Assembly: GCA_016195265.1 (NCBI GenBank)
Contig: JACPZW010000086.1
Span: forward strand, 34,100 to 98,099
Reading direction: 5' to 3'
Source: Acidobacteriota bacterium
Lineage (GTDB): Bacteria > Acidobacteriota > Vicinamibacteria > Vicinamibacterales > CAVVIG01
DNA: 64,000 nt
In this document: positions 25,485-36,500 of the stretch, piece after piece
How positions within the stretch are numbered: the first letter of the stretch is position 1
Layout: each line of letters starts with the position of its first letter
Notes under the pieces: model-generated
What the model was told of the DNA's origin: nothing
The model's input: only the letters and a program-made list of their open reading frames with translations
Databases searched by the model: none
Made by a program: the position numbers and the translations under genes

Positions 25485-26673
25485 CTCGAATCACGTTCGC
25501 ATCTTTCAGTCGCGCGATCTTCTTCGCGCTCATGCCGAGCCGATCGCGCAGCACGTCTTCCGTGTGCTGACCGAGCAGCGGCGCCGGCGCGCGCACCGAT
25601 CCGGGCGTGTCCGACATCCGGACCGGCGGGGCGACGACCTTGATCGTGCCGGCGATCGGATGCGTGCTTTCGACGAGCGATCCGCGCGCGGCCACCTGCG
25701 GATGCGCGACGACCTGATCGATCGTGTTGATCGCGCCGATGGGTATGCCCGCCGGCAGCAGGATTGCCTCCCACTCTTCGTACGACTTCGTCAGCAATGC
25801 CGTCTGGAGCCGTTCGATGAGCGACGGGCGATTCGCATGGCGCGCGGCGTTGGTGACGTAGCGCGCGTCGGCCGCCATATCCGCGAGACCGAGCAGCGGG
25901 CAGAGCGCGCGCCACACCTTGTCGCTGCCGACACCGACGGCGATGTCGCGCGTCTTCGTCCGAAACGTCTGGTAGGGCAGCACCGCGCCGTAGGCCGTGC
26001 CCATCGGCTTCGGCACGTTGCGATCGGCGAGGTAGTTGCCGATCATGCCGGACAGCAGGCCGAGCTGGCCGTCGAACATCGAGACGTCGATGAACTGTCC
26101 GCGCCCGGTCCGCCGGCGCGCGTGCAGCGCGGTCAGGATGCCGAACGCGGAGTACATGCCCGCCGTGATGTCGGCGATCGACACGCCGCAGCGAACGCCG
26201 CGTCCGCCGGGCTCGCCCGTGATGCTCATCATGCCGCTCTCGGCCTGCGCGACGAGATCGAGCGCGGCGCGATCGCGGTACGGCCCGTCCTGCCCGAAGC
26301 CGGACACGGAACAATAGATAATGTCCGGCCGCCGCTCCCGGGCCCGCTCGTAATCGATGCCGAGCTTCGCGACGGCGCCGATGCGCAGGTTCTCCAGCAC
26401 GACGTCCGCGCGGTCGAGCAGCCGGAAGAAGATATCCTTGCCGTCGGGATGCTTCAGATCGACCGCGACGCTCTTCTTGTTCCGGTTCAGGTTGACGAAG
26501 TACGAGGTCTCGGTCCCGTAGAAGGGTGGGCCCCATCCGCGCGCGATCTCGCCGTCGAGCGGCTCGATCTTGATGACCTCGGCGCCGTAATCGGCGAGCA
26601 GCGTCGAGGCGAACGGTCCGGCCAGGGCGTGCGACAGATCCAGAATGGTGACATCGTCGAGGGCGAGCGGCAT
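25471..26673 (-). CDS. class III CoA-transferase (CaiB/BaiF family)
   Basis: 400 residues. It moves CoA between acyl donors and acceptors through a covalent aspartyl-CoA intermediate. The N-terminal signature TILDLSHALAGPFASTLLADYGAEVIKIE and the catalytic-Asp region RAALDLVAQAESGMMSITGE are present. GEPGGRGVRCGVSIADITAGM and the C-terminal region with LLGQHTEDVLRDRLGMS complete the interlocked fold. Frc, CaiB and BaiF relatives act on formate/oxalate, carnitine or bile acids; which applies here cannot be told. It is divergent from the thiolase with a 47-base gap, so the two are probably regulated together. Confidence 0.94.
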   Translation of the reverse strand: MPLALDDVTILDLSHALAGPFASTLLADYGAEVIKIEPLDGEIARGWGPPFYGTETSYFVNLNRNKKSVAVDLKHPDGKDIFFRLLDRADVVLENLRIGAVAKLGIDYERARERRPDIIYCSVSGFGQDGPYRDRAALDLVAQAESGMMSITGEPGGRGVRCGVSIADITAGMYSAFGILTALHARRRTGRGQFIDVSMFDGQLGLLSGMIGNYLADRNVPKPMGTAYGAVLPYQTFRTKTRDIAVGVGSDKVWRALCPLLGLADMAADARYVTNAARHANRPSLIERLQTALLTKSYEEWEAILLPAGIPIGAINTIDQVVAHPQVAARGSLVESTHPIAGTIKVVAPPVRMSDTPGSVRAPAPLLGQHTEDVLRDRLGMSAKKIARLKDANVIRAGQP

Positions 26674-26708
26674 GGGGCGGACATTCTGCGGGAAACGTGG
26701 ACTGCTTG

Positions 26709-26714
26709 TAAAAT
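26709..26714 (+). promoter_or_regulatory. candidate -10 element upstream of the thiolase
   Basis: TAAAAT lies about 7 bases before the ATG at 26721, in the short divergent gap. So short a leader would make a leaderless or nearly leaderless transcript. No matching -35 was identified. Confidence 0.25.
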
Positions 26715-26720
26715 GCCGGC

Positions 26721-27899
26721 ATGCATGAGGCCGTCATCGTCTCCACCGCGCGCACGCCACTCTGCAAGAGCTGGCGCGGCGCGTTCAACATGACCCACGG
26801 CGCGTCGCTCGGCGGTCACGCCCTGCGCCACGCGATCGAACGCGCGAAGCTCGATCCCGGCGATGTCGAGGACGTCATCATGGGCTGCGCGAATCCGGAG
26901 GGCGCCACCGGGCGCAACATCGCGCGGCAGATCGCGATCCGCGCCGGCTGTCCCGTCACCACGTCGGGCATGACGGTCAATCGCTTCTGCTCGTCGGGCC
27001 TGCAGACGATCGCGCTCGCCTCGCAGCGCGTGATGACCGGCGAGGGCGACATCTACGCGGCCGGCGGCGTCGAGTCCATCTCGTGCGTGCAGAACGAAGC
27101 CAACACGCACATGATCACCGAGGACTGGATCGTCGCGAACAAGCCCGAGCTCTACTGGCCGATGCTGCTCACGGCCGAATACGTCGCGAAGACGTACAAC
27201 ATCGGGCGCGAAGCGCAGGACCAGTACGGCGTCCGCAGCCAGGAGCGCGCGTCGGCGGCGCGCATCGCCGGCAGGTTCAACGACGAGATCGTCCCGATGG
27301 CCGTGAAGATGAAGGTCGTCGACAAGGCGACCGGTGTCGAGTCCATCAAGGACCACACGGCGTCGCAGGATGAAGGCATCCGGCCCGACACGACGTACGA
27401 GGGCGTGTCGAAGATCAAGCCGGCGATCGAAGGCGGCGTGATCGCGGCGGGGAACGCGAGTCAGTTCTCAGACGGCGCATCGGTCGCGATCGTCATGAGC
27501 GACAAGATGGCCGCCAAGCGCGGGCTGAAGCCGCTCGGCGTCTTCCGCGGATTCGCCGTCGCCGGCTGCGAACCGAGAGAGATGGGCATCGGCCCCGTGT
27601 TCGCCGTGCCGAAGCTGCTCAAGCAGACCGGCGTCAAGATGAGCGATGTCGATCTCTGGGAGCTGAATGAAGCTTTCGCCGTGCAGGTGATCTACTGCCG
27701 CGACCGGCTCGGCATTCCGGACGACCGGCTGAACGTCAACGGCGGCGCGATCGCGGTCGGCCATCCGTACGGCATGTCCGGCGCGCGGCTCGTGGGCCAC
27801 GCGCTGATCGAAGGCAAGCGCCGCGGCGCGAAGAAGGTCGTCGTGACGATGTGCATTGGCGGCGGCATGGGCGCCGCAGGGTTGTTTGACGTCGTCTGA
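26721..27899 (+). CDS. acetyl-CoA acyltransferase (thiolase)
   Basis: 392 residues, the normal thiolase length. The acyl-accepting Cys90 is in [11 protein letters not shown]. The C-terminal catalytic elements are [24 protein letters not shown] (His) and the proton-transfer Cys in [11 protein letters not shown]. It cleaves 3-ketoacyl-CoA to acetyl-CoA and a shortened acyl-CoA, or runs the reverse. Together with the fused hydratase/dehydrogenase (7462), acyl-CoA dehydrogenase (12846) and ligase (10106) it completes a beta-oxidation set within 21 kb, although not in one operon. The start is ATG 26721. Confidence 0.96.
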   Translation: MHEAVIVSTARTPLCKSWRGAFNMTHGASLGGHALRHAIERAKLDPGDVEDVIMGCANPEGATGRNIARQIAIRAGCPVTTSGMTVNRFCSSGLQTIALASQRVMTGEGDIYAAGGVESISCVQNEANTHMITEDWIVANKPELYWPMLLTAEYVAKTYNIGREAQDQYGVRSQERASAARIAGRFNDEIVPMAVKMKVVDKATGVESIKDHTASQDEGIRPDTTYEGVSKIKPAIEGGVIAAGNASQFSDGASVAIVMSDKMAAKRGLKPLGVFRGFAVAGCEPREMGIGPVFAVPKLLKQTGVKMSDVDLWELNEAFAVQVIYCRDRLGIPDDRLNVNGGAIAVGHPYGMSGARLVGHALIEGKRRGAKKVVVTMCIGGGMGAAGLFDVV

Positions 27900-27962
27900 T
27901 TGCAGATCGCGGATTGCCGAAAGGCCGTAAACCTCCATTCTTTTATACGATTGCCGAGGCCG

Positions 27963-28056
27963 GATCCAAGTTCTCGGTCCTCGCGCCCGTAGAACGTCAA
28001 CCCGGGCTTGGGCTGGGTTGTTTCCAATTGACTTCGTTTGTTGCTATTCGTAACCT
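27963..28056 (+). promoter_or_regulatory. promoter region of TonB receptor 1
   Basis: The -35 TTGACT (28028-28033) and TAACCT (28051-28056) are 17 bases apart, and CGTAACCTC is identical to the element before TonB receptor 2. An 18-base upstream element GATCCAAGTTCTCGGTCC (27963-27980) also matches the second receptor with two mismatches. The start codon is 60 bases downstream. Conservation in an otherwise unrelated leader suggests shared regulation. Confidence 0.65.
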
Positions 28057-28116
28057 CCTGCAAACCAGACCGCGATCGGATTATTGGTCGTTCACACGCG
28101 AATGCGGGAGGTGGGC

Positions 28117-31098
28117 ATGACGAGACGTTTCCTGTTGTCGGCGTGCGCAGTGGCGTGCTTTCTGGTGTTTCCAACGGCCGCTCGCGGGCAGAGCGCGATC
28201 GCGGGAGTCGTCAAAGATCCGTCCGGCGCCGTCTTGCCCGGTGTCACCGTGGAAGCGTCGAGCGACGCGCTCATCGAGAAGACACGCGCGGTGGTCACCA
28301 ACGGCCAGGGGCAGTACACCATCGTCGACTTACGACCCGGCGTCTACAGCCTGTCGTTCACGCTGCCCGGGTTCAGTGTGTTCAAGCGGGACGGGATTGA
28401 GCTGCCCACCAACTTCACGGCGACGATCAACGCCGAGATGAAGGTCGGTGCACTCGAAGAGTCGGTGACCGTGTCAGGCCAATCGCCCGTCGTCGACACG
28501 CAGAGCGCGGCTCGCACGACGGTGCTCTCGCGGGAAACGATCGACGCCATTCCGACGGGACGCACCATTCAGGGCCTGGGTCAGCTCGTCGTCGGCGTGA
28601 CGCTCAACGTGCCCGACGTCGGCGGCTCGCGGGCCATGCAGCAGACCTACATGTCCGTTCATGGCCTGAGCGCGTCGCAAGTCGTGGCGCAGGTGGATGG
28701 CATGATCGTGAACGGTCTGGATGGCGACGGCGCCGTGCAGAACTACTTCAACAACATGATGAGTCAGGAGATGGCCTACCAGACCGCGGGCGCCGGCACC
28801 GACGTGTCGGGCGGCGGCGTGCGCATGAACATGATCCCGAAGGAGGGCGGCAACCGGTACAGCGGCGCGTTCTTCGGCGCGTGGAGCGACGGCAAATGGC
28901 AGAGCGACAACCTGACGCAGTCGCTGCAGGATCGCGGCCTGAGCGTGCCCGACAAAATCACGAAGATCTACGACTTCAACTTCTCCTTCGGCGGGCCGCT
29001 CAAGAAGGACAAGCTGTGGTTTTTCACGTCGGAGCGACGGTGGGGCGTGGACGCGCCGATCGCCGACACGTACTACACGCCTGCCAATTCGAATTACTCG
29101 ACGACCTATCAGCAATGCAAGTCGGGGGCGATTCAGTGCGAGCAGGGTATCGACGATCAGCACATCAAGAGCGCGATGGCCCGCCTGACCTGGCAGGTCT
29201 CGCCGAAGAACAAGTTGGGGATGTACTACGACCGGGTCGGTAAGGATCGCGGGCACGGGATGAACGCCGGCGACGATCCGGCGACAGCGTCACAGATCTG
29301 GAACTCGCCGAACTACAGCACGGGCTCGGTGAAGTGGACGTCCACAGCCAGCAGCAGACTGCTGGTCGAAGGCGGGTACTCGTTCAACATCGAACGGTAC
29401 ACCATCGAGAACCAGCCGGGGATCACGCAGGAGCGGGGCACGGCTGCGTGGTATTCGCGCGCCAGCCGGCGAGATATCAATCTCGGCACGCACTATGCCT
29501 CGCTCGACCAGGACCTGGGCCAGTATCCCGACCGGTACAACCTCCAGGGATCCGTGTCCTATGTGACCGGCTCGCACAACGTCAAGACGGGCGCGCAGTG
29601 GACGTGGGGCCCGTACCAGCGGACGCGGATCGGAAATGCCGACCTGGTCCAGCGGTACAGAAACGGCGTGCCGGACTCCGTGTTGGCGTACAACACGCCG
29701 ATCGATTGGACGGATCGCTTGAATGCCGATCTGGGGGTGTTCGTGCAGGACGCGTGGACGCTCAAGCGCCTGACCGTCAACGCCGGTGTGCGTTGGGAAT
29801 ATTTCAATTCCGAAGTGTCGGCGTCGACGGCGCCGGCGGGGCGGTTCGTACCGGCACGGACGTTCGACAGAATTCCGATGCCCGTGTGGAAGGATCTCGC
29901 GCCGCGGTTCGGAGTTGTCTACGACCTGTTCGGCAACGCGAAGACGGCCCTCAAGGCCGGCATCAACAGGTACGAGCAGGCGCAGACGATCAACTTCGCC
30001 GACCAGTTCAACCCGCTGGTGCTCACGAGCGCTGCCTTGAACTGGACCGATCTCAACCGTGACGACGTGGCGCAAGGGGAGCTCGGGTGCGTGTACCTGA
30101 CGCCCGGCTGCGAGATCAATTTCGCGCAGCTGCCGCAGAACTTCGGCGTGCGCGCGCTCGTCACACCGAATCCGGACATCCTGCGCGTCTACAACGTCGA
30201 AACGACGCTGGGCGTGCAGCACGAGTTGATGTCGGGGGTTCAGGTGAACGCGGGCTGGTTCCACCGGACGTTCCACAACCTGCCGCGGCAAACCAATACG
30301 TCGCAAACATTCAGCGACTACACGCGTGTCAACGTCGTGAGCCCGCTGGATGGCAGCGTCATCCCGATGTACAACGTCAGCCGCGCCGCCCTGACGCGCG
30401 TCAACAATGTCGTCAGCACCGATGCCGACCAGAAGGAGTGGTATAACGGGTACGAAGTCTCCTTCAACGCGAGGCTTCCCCATGGGGCGACGCTCTTCGG
30501 CGGCACGACGTCGGAACGGATGCTCTGGACGCTGTGCAACGAGCAGTCCAATCCGAACAACCTGCTGTACTGCGACGCGTCGAACAGCGACATCCCGTTC
30601 CGCACGCAGCTCAAGCTGGCGGGCAGCTACTCCCTGCCGTACGGCATCGTGGTCAGCAGCGTATTCCAGAGCATCCCGGGCTACCAGTTGGGCACGAGTA
30701 TTCCGTCGCCGACCGCCCTGCCAAGCGTGACGACGCCGGCTGGCCTCGGCACCGTCTGGTCGATCGACCCGACAAAGCGGTACGCGGCAGATTGCAAGGG
30801 CCCCTGCACGCCCGGTGCGCTGGTGATTCCAAACATGAGCGCGGCTACGCTGAACGTCCCGCTGGTCCCGCCCGGCACCGATTTCGGTGACCGGGTGAAC
30901 CAGTTCGATCTGAGTCTGGCCAAGTGGTTCCAGGTGGGCAGAACGCGCGTCCAGGGTCAGTTGGATTTCTTCAACCTGTTCAACAGCAACGCGGTGCTGT
31001 CGGTGCGCACGTTGAACTTCGGAACCCCGTCGAACTTGCAGCCATCGAGTGTGATGCAGGGCCGCATCATCCGGATCGGGATGCAGATGAAGTGGTGA
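28117..31098 (+). CDS. TonB-dependent receptor, Oar-like, with carboxypeptidase-regulatory domain (receptor 1)
   Basis: 993 residues, outer membrane. The signal peptide ends near FPTAARGQ. A carboxypeptidase-regulatory beta-sandwich follows (about 26-110): [37 protein letters not shown]. The plug is about 120-250 ([42 protein letters not shown]). The remainder is a 22-strand barrel ending in [13 protein letters not shown], whose terminal aromatic is normal for BamA insertion. There is no SusD gene. Start ATG 28117 has GGGAGG upstream, and the in-frame ATG at 28084 was rejected because it precedes the signal peptide. It is followed by a terminator-like repeat and the first heme/copper monooxygenase. 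The ligand is unknown. Confidence 0.92.
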   Translation: MTRRFLLSACAVACFLVFPTAARGQSAIAGVVKDPSGAVLPGVTVEASSDALIEKTRAVVTNGQGQYTIVDLRPGVYSLSFTLPGFSVFKRDGIELPTNFTATINAEMKVGALEESVTVSGQSPVVDTQSAARTTVLSRETIDAIPTGRTIQGLGQLVVGVTLNVPDVGGSRAMQQTYMSVHGLSASQVVAQVDGMIVNGLDGDGAVQNYFNNMMSQEMAYQTAGAGTDVSGGGVRMNMIPKEGGNRYSGAFFGAWSDGKWQSDNLTQSLQDRGLSVPDKITKIYDFNFSFGGPLKKDKLWFFTSERRWGVDAPIADTYYTPANSNYSTTYQQCKSGAIQCEQGIDDQHIKSAMARLTWQVSPKNKLGMYYDRVGKDRGHGMNAGDDPATASQIWNSPNYSTGSVKWTSTASSRLLVEGGYSFNIERYTIENQPGITQERGTAAWYSRASRRDINLGTHYASLDQDLGQYPDRYNLQGSVSYVTGSHNVKTGAQWTWGPYQRTRIGNADLVQRYRNGVPDSVLAYNTPIDWTDRLNADLGVFVQDAWTLKRLTVNAGVRWEYFNSEVSASTAPAGRFVPARTFDRIPMPVWKDLAPRFGVVYDLFGNAKTALKAGINRYEQAQTINFADQFNPLVLTSAALNWTDLNRDDVAQGELGCVYLTPGCEINFAQLPQNFGVRALVTPNPDILRVYNVETTLGVQHELMSGVQVNAGWFHRTFHNLPRQTNTSQTFSDYTRVNVVSPLDGSVIPMYNVSRAALTRVNNVVSTDADQKEWYNGYEVSFNARLPHGATLFGGTTSERMLWTLCNEQSNPNNLLYCDASNSDIPFRTQLKLAGSYSLPYGIVVSSVFQSIPGYQLGTSIPSPTALPSVTTPAGLGTVWSIDPTKRYAADCKGPCTPGALVIPNMSAATLNVPLVPPGTDFGDRVNQFDLSLAKWFQVGRTRVQGQLDFFNLFNSNAVLSVRTLNFGTPSNLQPSSVMQGRIIRIGMQMKW

Positions 31099-31114
31099 GA
31101 GGCGCCCATCCTGA

Positions 31115-31174
31115 CAAAGGCTGAGGGCAAAGGGCAAAGGACTGAGGGCTGAGAAGCCTTCAGCCCTTTTGCTT
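31115..31174 (+). terminator. AGGGCTGA repeat forming a terminator-like hairpin after TonB receptor 1
   Basis: Repeated words GGCTGAGGGC and GGGCAAAGG end in GGGCTGAGAAGCCTTCAGCCC followed by TTTTGCTTTT. The stem plus T-run looks like an intrinsic terminator built from a repeat family. Confidence 0.65.
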
Positions 31175-31209
31175 TTCCGCAGGTATGCTAAGCGCAGGAG
31201 CGCGAACGC

Positions 31210-33276
31210 ATGCGACGCGTGGCGATCGTCCTGGCGAGTGCGGCCGCCGTCGTAGCGGCGTCGCGGCCGTTGGCGTCAGCCGCCGCGCCGCAGCCGCGTC
31301 CCACCTTTAATAAGGACATCGCGCCGATCGTCTGGGCGCGCTGCGCGCCCTGTCATCGTCCCGGCGAAATCGGGCCGTTCCCGCTGCTGACCTACGACGA
31401 CGTCACGCGGCGGGCGACGCTGGTAGCGGCGGCGACGAGCCGGCGCCTCATGCCGCCGTGGAAGCCCAGGCCGCCGGCGGCCGGGGAGAGCGACTTCCTG
31501 GATTCGCGCCGCCTCACCGATCGCGAGCTGCAGTTGATCCAGCAGTGGATCGCGGACGGTGCGCCCGAAGGCGTGGCGTCCGATCTACCGCCCGCTCCAA
31601 CGTGGACCAGCGGCTGGCAGCTCGGCCCACCAGATCTCGTCGTGCGCATGCCCGAGCCGTACACGGTCCGCGCAAGCGGCCCGGACGACTTCCGCACGTT
31701 CGTGATCCCGATTCCAACGGAGCGGCCGCGGTACGTGCGCGCGCTGGAGTTTCACCCGGGCAACGCCCGCGCCGTGCATCACGCCAACTTCGGCGTCGAT
31801 CGCACGCAGTCGTCGCGCCAGCTCGACCTGAAGGACCCGGCGCCCGGCTACGTCGGCGGCATGGTGCCCGACGCGCGATATCCGGAAGGGCAGATGCTCG
31901 GCTGGACGCCCGGACAGGCGCCGCATCCCTCGCCGGCGGGCATGGCGTGGCGCCTCGATCCCGGCAGCGACCTCGTCGCGCAGCTGCACCTGCAGCCGAC
32001 CGGCAAGCCGGAGCCGCTGCAGATCAGCGTCGGCCTCTATTTCACCGACGAGCCGCCGGCGCAAAGTCCGCTCGGCCTGCGTCTCGGCAGCGAGACCATC
32101 GACATTCCCGCCGGCCAGCGCGACTACATCGTCAGCGACAGCTACGTCGTGCCCGTGGACGTGAACGTTCTGGCCGTGCAGCCGCACGCGCACAATCTCG
32201 CGCGTCGCATGGACGCGACGGCCACGCTCCCGGACGGGACGACGCGGTCGCTCATCGCGATCGATGACTGGGACTTTCGCTGGCAGGACGTGTACCGCTA
32301 CGCCGTGCCGCTCGCGCTCCCCAAAGGCACGCGCCTGTCGATGCGCTATACGTACGACAACTCCAGCGACAACGTCCGCAATCCGCGGCGGCCGCCGGCG
32401 CGTGTGGTCTGGGGCCAGAACACGACCGACGAGATGGGCGACCTATGGATCCAGGTCGTGCCGCGCGACGCGGCGACGCTGACGCAGTTGATGCAGGACT
32501 TTCGGCGCAAGGCGCGCGCGGAGGATCTGGCGGCGTACACGCGCCTGCTCGAGGGCGAGCCGGACAACCCGCTGCGGCACGACGCGGTCGCCGCCCTGTA
32601 CCTCGACGACGGCCAGTTCGATCAGGCCGTGACGCATTTGCGCCGGTCGCTCGCGCTGAATCCGGCGTCGGCGTCGACGCACTACAACCTCGGGTTCGCG
32701 CTGTCCGTGCGCGGCCGGCAGGAAGAGGCCGCGGCCGAATTCACCGAGGCCCTGCGTCTGGATCCCGACTACGCGCAGGCGCACAACAATCTCGGCGCCG
32801 TGCTGCAGCTGCTCGGGCGGACAGACGACGCCCTCGCGCACTATCGCCGCGCGATCGCGCTGCGGCCCGACAACATCGACGCGCGCGCGAATCTCGCGCA
32901 GTTGCTGTCGGGGCAGCGCTTCGCGGCCGAGGCCGCGCGGGAATTTCAGCAGGTGCTGGACGTTCGCGCCGATCACGCGCAGGCGCTGGCCGGGCTCGCG
33001 TGGATTCGCGCGACGGCCGGCGACGAGCGGCTTCGCAATCCGGCGGACGCCGTCCGGATGGCGGAACGCGCGGCCGCGCTGACGTCGCGCAGGGATCTTT
33101 CGGTGCTCGATGCGCTGGCCGCCGCGTATGCCGCCGCGGGAAGATTCGACGCCGCCGTCGCGGCGGTGCGTGCCGGGATCGATCTGGCAGTGGCGGCCGG
33201 TCAGCCGGCGGCGATCACGCAGTTGCGACAGCGGCTCGAGTTGTATCAACAGGGACAACCGTACCGCGTCCCCTGA
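31210..33276 (+). CDS. secreted cytochrome c / PHM-like copper monooxygenase / TPR fusion (monooxygenase 1)
   Basis: 688 residues. The signal peptide is about 1-26. The c-type heme domain (about 33-130) has CAPCH at 45-49 and MPPW at 81-84, whose Met is the probable axial ligand. A peptidylglycine-hydroxylase-like (Cu type II, ascorbate-dependent) two-domain core spans about 135-420, with His190/His191 (VHHAN) and His260 as the CuH-type ligands, and His326/His328 (PHAHN) and Met409 (TDEMG) as the CuM-type ligands. Four or five TPR repeats follow (about 440-620: HYNLGFALSVRGRQEEA, HNNLGAVLQLLGRTDDA). Expected chemistry is two-electron C-H hydroxylation with O2; that heme rather than ascorbate supplies electrons is inference. 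Confidence 0.88.
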   Translation: MRRVAIVLASAAAVVAASRPLASAAAPQPRPTFNKDIAPIVWARCAPCHRPGEIGPFPLLTYDDVTRRATLVAAATSRRLMPPWKPRPPAAGESDFLDSRRLTDRELQLIQQWIADGAPEGVASDLPPAPTWTSGWQLGPPDLVVRMPEPYTVRASGPDDFRTFVIPIPTERPRYVRALEFHPGNARAVHHANFGVDRTQSSRQLDLKDPAPGYVGGMVPDARYPEGQMLGWTPGQAPHPSPAGMAWRLDPGSDLVAQLHLQPTGKPEPLQISVGLYFTDEPPAQSPLGLRLGSETIDIPAGQRDYIVSDSYVVPVDVNVLAVQPHAHNLARRMDATATLPDGTTRSLIAIDDWDFRWQDVYRYAVPLALPKGTRLSMRYTYDNSSDNVRNPRRPPARVVWGQNTTDEMGDLWIQVVPRDAATLTQLMQDFRRKARAEDLAAYTRLLEGEPDNPLRHDAVAALYLDDGQFDQAVTHLRRSLALNPASASTHYNLGFALSVRGRQEEAAAEFTEALRLDPDYAQAHNNLGAVLQLLGRTDDALAHYRRAIALRPDNIDARANLAQLLSGQRFAAEAAREFQQVLDVRADHAQALAGLAWIRATAGDERLRNPADAVRMAERAAALTSRRDLSVLDALAAAYAAAGRFDAAVAAVRAGIDLAVAAGQPAAITQLRQRLELYQQGQPYRVP

Positions 33277-33359
33277 CGCTCAATCGAACACATGCACGCG
33301 AGCGATGTCAGCCGGCAATGCACATTGATCATGTGTATTCGAGTGTATTCGAGGGCCTC

Positions 33360-33444
33360 GATCCAAGTTTTCGGTTCACTCGCCAGAGAATCCTCAGAGT
33401 TGCGACACTTCCCGTTGACTCGTAGTCCGTGTCCCGCGTAACCT
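33360..33444 (+). promoter_or_regulatory. promoter region of TonB receptor 2
   Basis: TTGACT (33415-33420) and TAACCT (33439-33444), 18 bases apart, with CGTAACCTC as at receptor 1. The upstream element GATCCAAGTTTTCGGTTC (33360-33377) is 16/18 identical to that of receptor 1. The ATG lies 62 bases beyond. A likely AGGAGG ribosome site is at 33494-33499. Confidence 0.65.
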
Positions 33445-33506
33445 CGCCGGAACTCCGGCTAACGACTAACCCGACCCGTTTACTCAACTCCGTAGGAGGG
33501 ATAGGC

Positions 33507-36500
33507 ATGGTGAAGAGGATTCTGTTGTCGGCGTGTGCGCTCGCATGTCTGCTGGCGCTGCCGACGACCGCTCGCGCGCAGAGCGTGTTTGCGGGCGTAG
33601 TGAAAGACGCGACAGGCGCCGTTCTCCCGGGGGTCACCGTCGAAGCGGCGAGCCCCGTGCTGATCGAGAAAATCCGCTCCGTATCGACCGACGCGAACGG
33701 CGCCTACCGCATTGAGAACTTGCGGCCGGGCACGTACGTCCTCACGTTCACCCTCCCGGGTTTTGCGACCGTCAAACGTGATGGCGTGGAGCTGCCCTCG
33801 AACTTCACGTCCACGATCAACGCCGAATTGAAGGTCGGAGCCGTGGAAGAGACCGTGACGGTGTCGGGCCAGTCGCCTGTCGTCGACACGCAGAGCAACA
33901 GCAAGGCGCAGGTACTCTCGCGCGAAGTCCTTGACGCGGTGCCGAGTTCGCACACGTTTCAGTCGGTCGGCCAGCTCGTCGTTGGCGTGACGCTGACGGC
34001 GCCGGACGTCGGCGGCTCGCAGGCGATGCAGCAGACCTACTTCACGGTCCACGGCCTGGGCGCGGCCCAGACGTCGATATTGAACGACGGGATGATCATC
34101 AACGGGCTGCAGGGCGATGGCGCCATCCAGACCTACTTCAATGAAGGCACCAACCAGGAAATGGTCTACCAGACCGGCGGCGGCAACGTGGACTCACCCA
34201 CCGGCGGCGTCAAGATCAATCTGGTCCCCAAGGAAGGTGGCAATCGGTTCTCCGGCTCGCTGTTCGAGGGGTACGAGAGCGACAAGCTCCAGTCGAGCAA
34301 CATGACCGACTTCCTCTCGACGCACGGCGTCACCTCGCTCGACAAGATCGGCACCTACAGCGACACGGACCTGACGCAGGGCGGGCCGATCGCGAAGGAC
34401 AAAGTGTGGTTCTTCGGGTCGTTGCGGCTGTTCACCGTGAACAAGCCGATCGCGAGCACGTTCGTTGGCGACGGCAGCAACGCCGGGGCGCTGGCGTGCT
34501 ACACGGGCGCGAAGAGTTGCGATCAGGGCGTGGACCCGCAGCACCAGTACAGCGGACTGCTGCGCCTCACGTGGCAGGCGAGCCCGCGCAACAAGTTCTC
34601 GGGGTACATGGATCGCATTCACAAGGTACGCGGCGCGGCGATGGGGCCTGGCGACGAGCAGACGACGTCATCCGTGCGGTGGAACTCGCCGAACTACTCC
34701 ACGGCTGCGGTGAAATGGGCCTCGACCGTCAGCAGCAAGATGCTCCTCGAGGCCGGCTACTCCCAGAACATCGAGCGCTACAACAACCTGTATCCCGAGG
34801 GCATCGCGGAACCCACGCCGTTCACGCCGGGCGCGATCAACGTGAACCTGACCGGCAGCCCGTGGGTGGCGAAGGTGCGTCACAACGACACCCAGCTGGC
34901 CCGACAGTGGGGCGCGCCGGCGCGCGAAACCGGTCAGTATCCGGATCGCTACAACGCGCAGGCGTCGATGTCCTACGTCACCGGCACGCACAGTGTGAAG
35001 GTCGGCTTCCAGGATTCCTGGGGCGTGTTCAACCACACGTATCGCGCCAACGCCGACCTGTACCAGAACTATCTGAGCGGCGTGCCGGCGACCGTCACGC
35101 TGCTGGACACGTCCGTGTGGTCGGCCGAGCGGCTCAACGGCAACCTCGGCATCTACGGTCAAGACACCTGGACGGTCAATCGCGTGACGCTGACGCTCGG
35201 TGGCCGGTGGGAATACGTCAGCGAGTCGGTCGTCGGCCAGCCGCTGCAGCAGGGCCGGTGGGCGAACATTCCCGCGTTCGGCGACATCGACGTGCCGACC
35301 TGGAAGACGTTCTCGCCGCGCGTGGCGGCGGTGTTCGACGTCTTCGGCGACGGCAAGACCGCCGTCCGCGTCGGCTACAACCGATACCAGGCCGCGGCGA
35401 CGACGACGTTCGCCTCGCTCTACAACCCGTCGGCGGAGACGACCGCGTCGGGCGCGTGGACCGACCTCAACCGCGACGATATCGCGCAGGGCACGAAGGG
35501 CTGCGTGTATCTGACTCCCGGATGCGAAATCAACTTCTCGGCCGTGCCGAACAACTTCGGTGTCGTTTCGCTGGCCAATCCAGATCCGGGTACCGAGCGG
35601 CCCTACGTCGAGCAGTACAACGTCGGGGCGACGCGCGAGGTCCTGCGCGGCGTGTCGGTGGCGTTCGACTGGTTCCACAACAACAGCAAGAACATCTGGG
35701 AGCGGAACAACACGCGCTGGACCAGCGCCAGCTACCGGCCGCTGACGGTCTTCAGCCCGATTGACGGCTCGCCGATCACGATGTACGACTATGTCAACTC
35801 GACGGTCGCGAGAGACGTCGTGCAGGTGGACAGCAACGACACGAGCCTGACCCAGAAGTACGACGCGTTCGAGTTCAACTTCAACGCGCGGCTGCCCGGT
35901 GGCGCGCGACTCTTCGGCGGGTCGGCGACGGACCGGACCATCGCGAACACCTGCAGCGCCGCCGCGAACAATCCGAACTTCCTGATCACGATCGGCGGCA
36001 CCAACTACTGCGACCAGTCTTTGAGCAACATCCCCTGGCGCACGCAGTTCAAGTTGGCGGCCACGTATCCGTTGCCGTGGTACGGCATCACGGTCAGCGG
36101 TTCGTATCAGGGGCTGCCGGGTTACCTGCTCGGCACGTCGGCGTTGACGGCCGGCGGCGCCGGCGCGCCCAACTTCACCAGCATGAGCGGCCTGGGCTCG
36201 ATCTGGAGCGTGACCGCCACGACCAACTACGCCGTCTGCCCTGGCAATTCGGCCTCGCAGGGCTGCGTCGTCGGCGCGCGCGTCGTGCCGGCGTCGTTCG
36301 GGCTGGTCAGCTCATCGCTGTCGGTGCCGCTGGTTGCGCCGGGCGTCGAACTGACGCCGCGGCTGAACCAGTTCGACTTCTCGTTTGCCAAGCGGATCAC
36401 CGTGGGGCACCTGAAATTCGATCCCAAGATTGACATCTTCAACGCGTTCAACTCCGCTGATTACTTCAACGTCCGGACGACGACCTTCGCGCCGACCGCG

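Noticed and set aside
28084..28116. Extended N-terminus of TonB receptor 1 from ATG 28084
   Set aside because: It would place 11 charged residues before a normal signal peptide; ATG 28117 has the ribosome site.
29290..31137. 615-codon open frame antisense to TonB receptor 1
   Set aside because: No recognisable motif, while the plus strand encodes a complete receptor with signal peptide and terminal aromatic.
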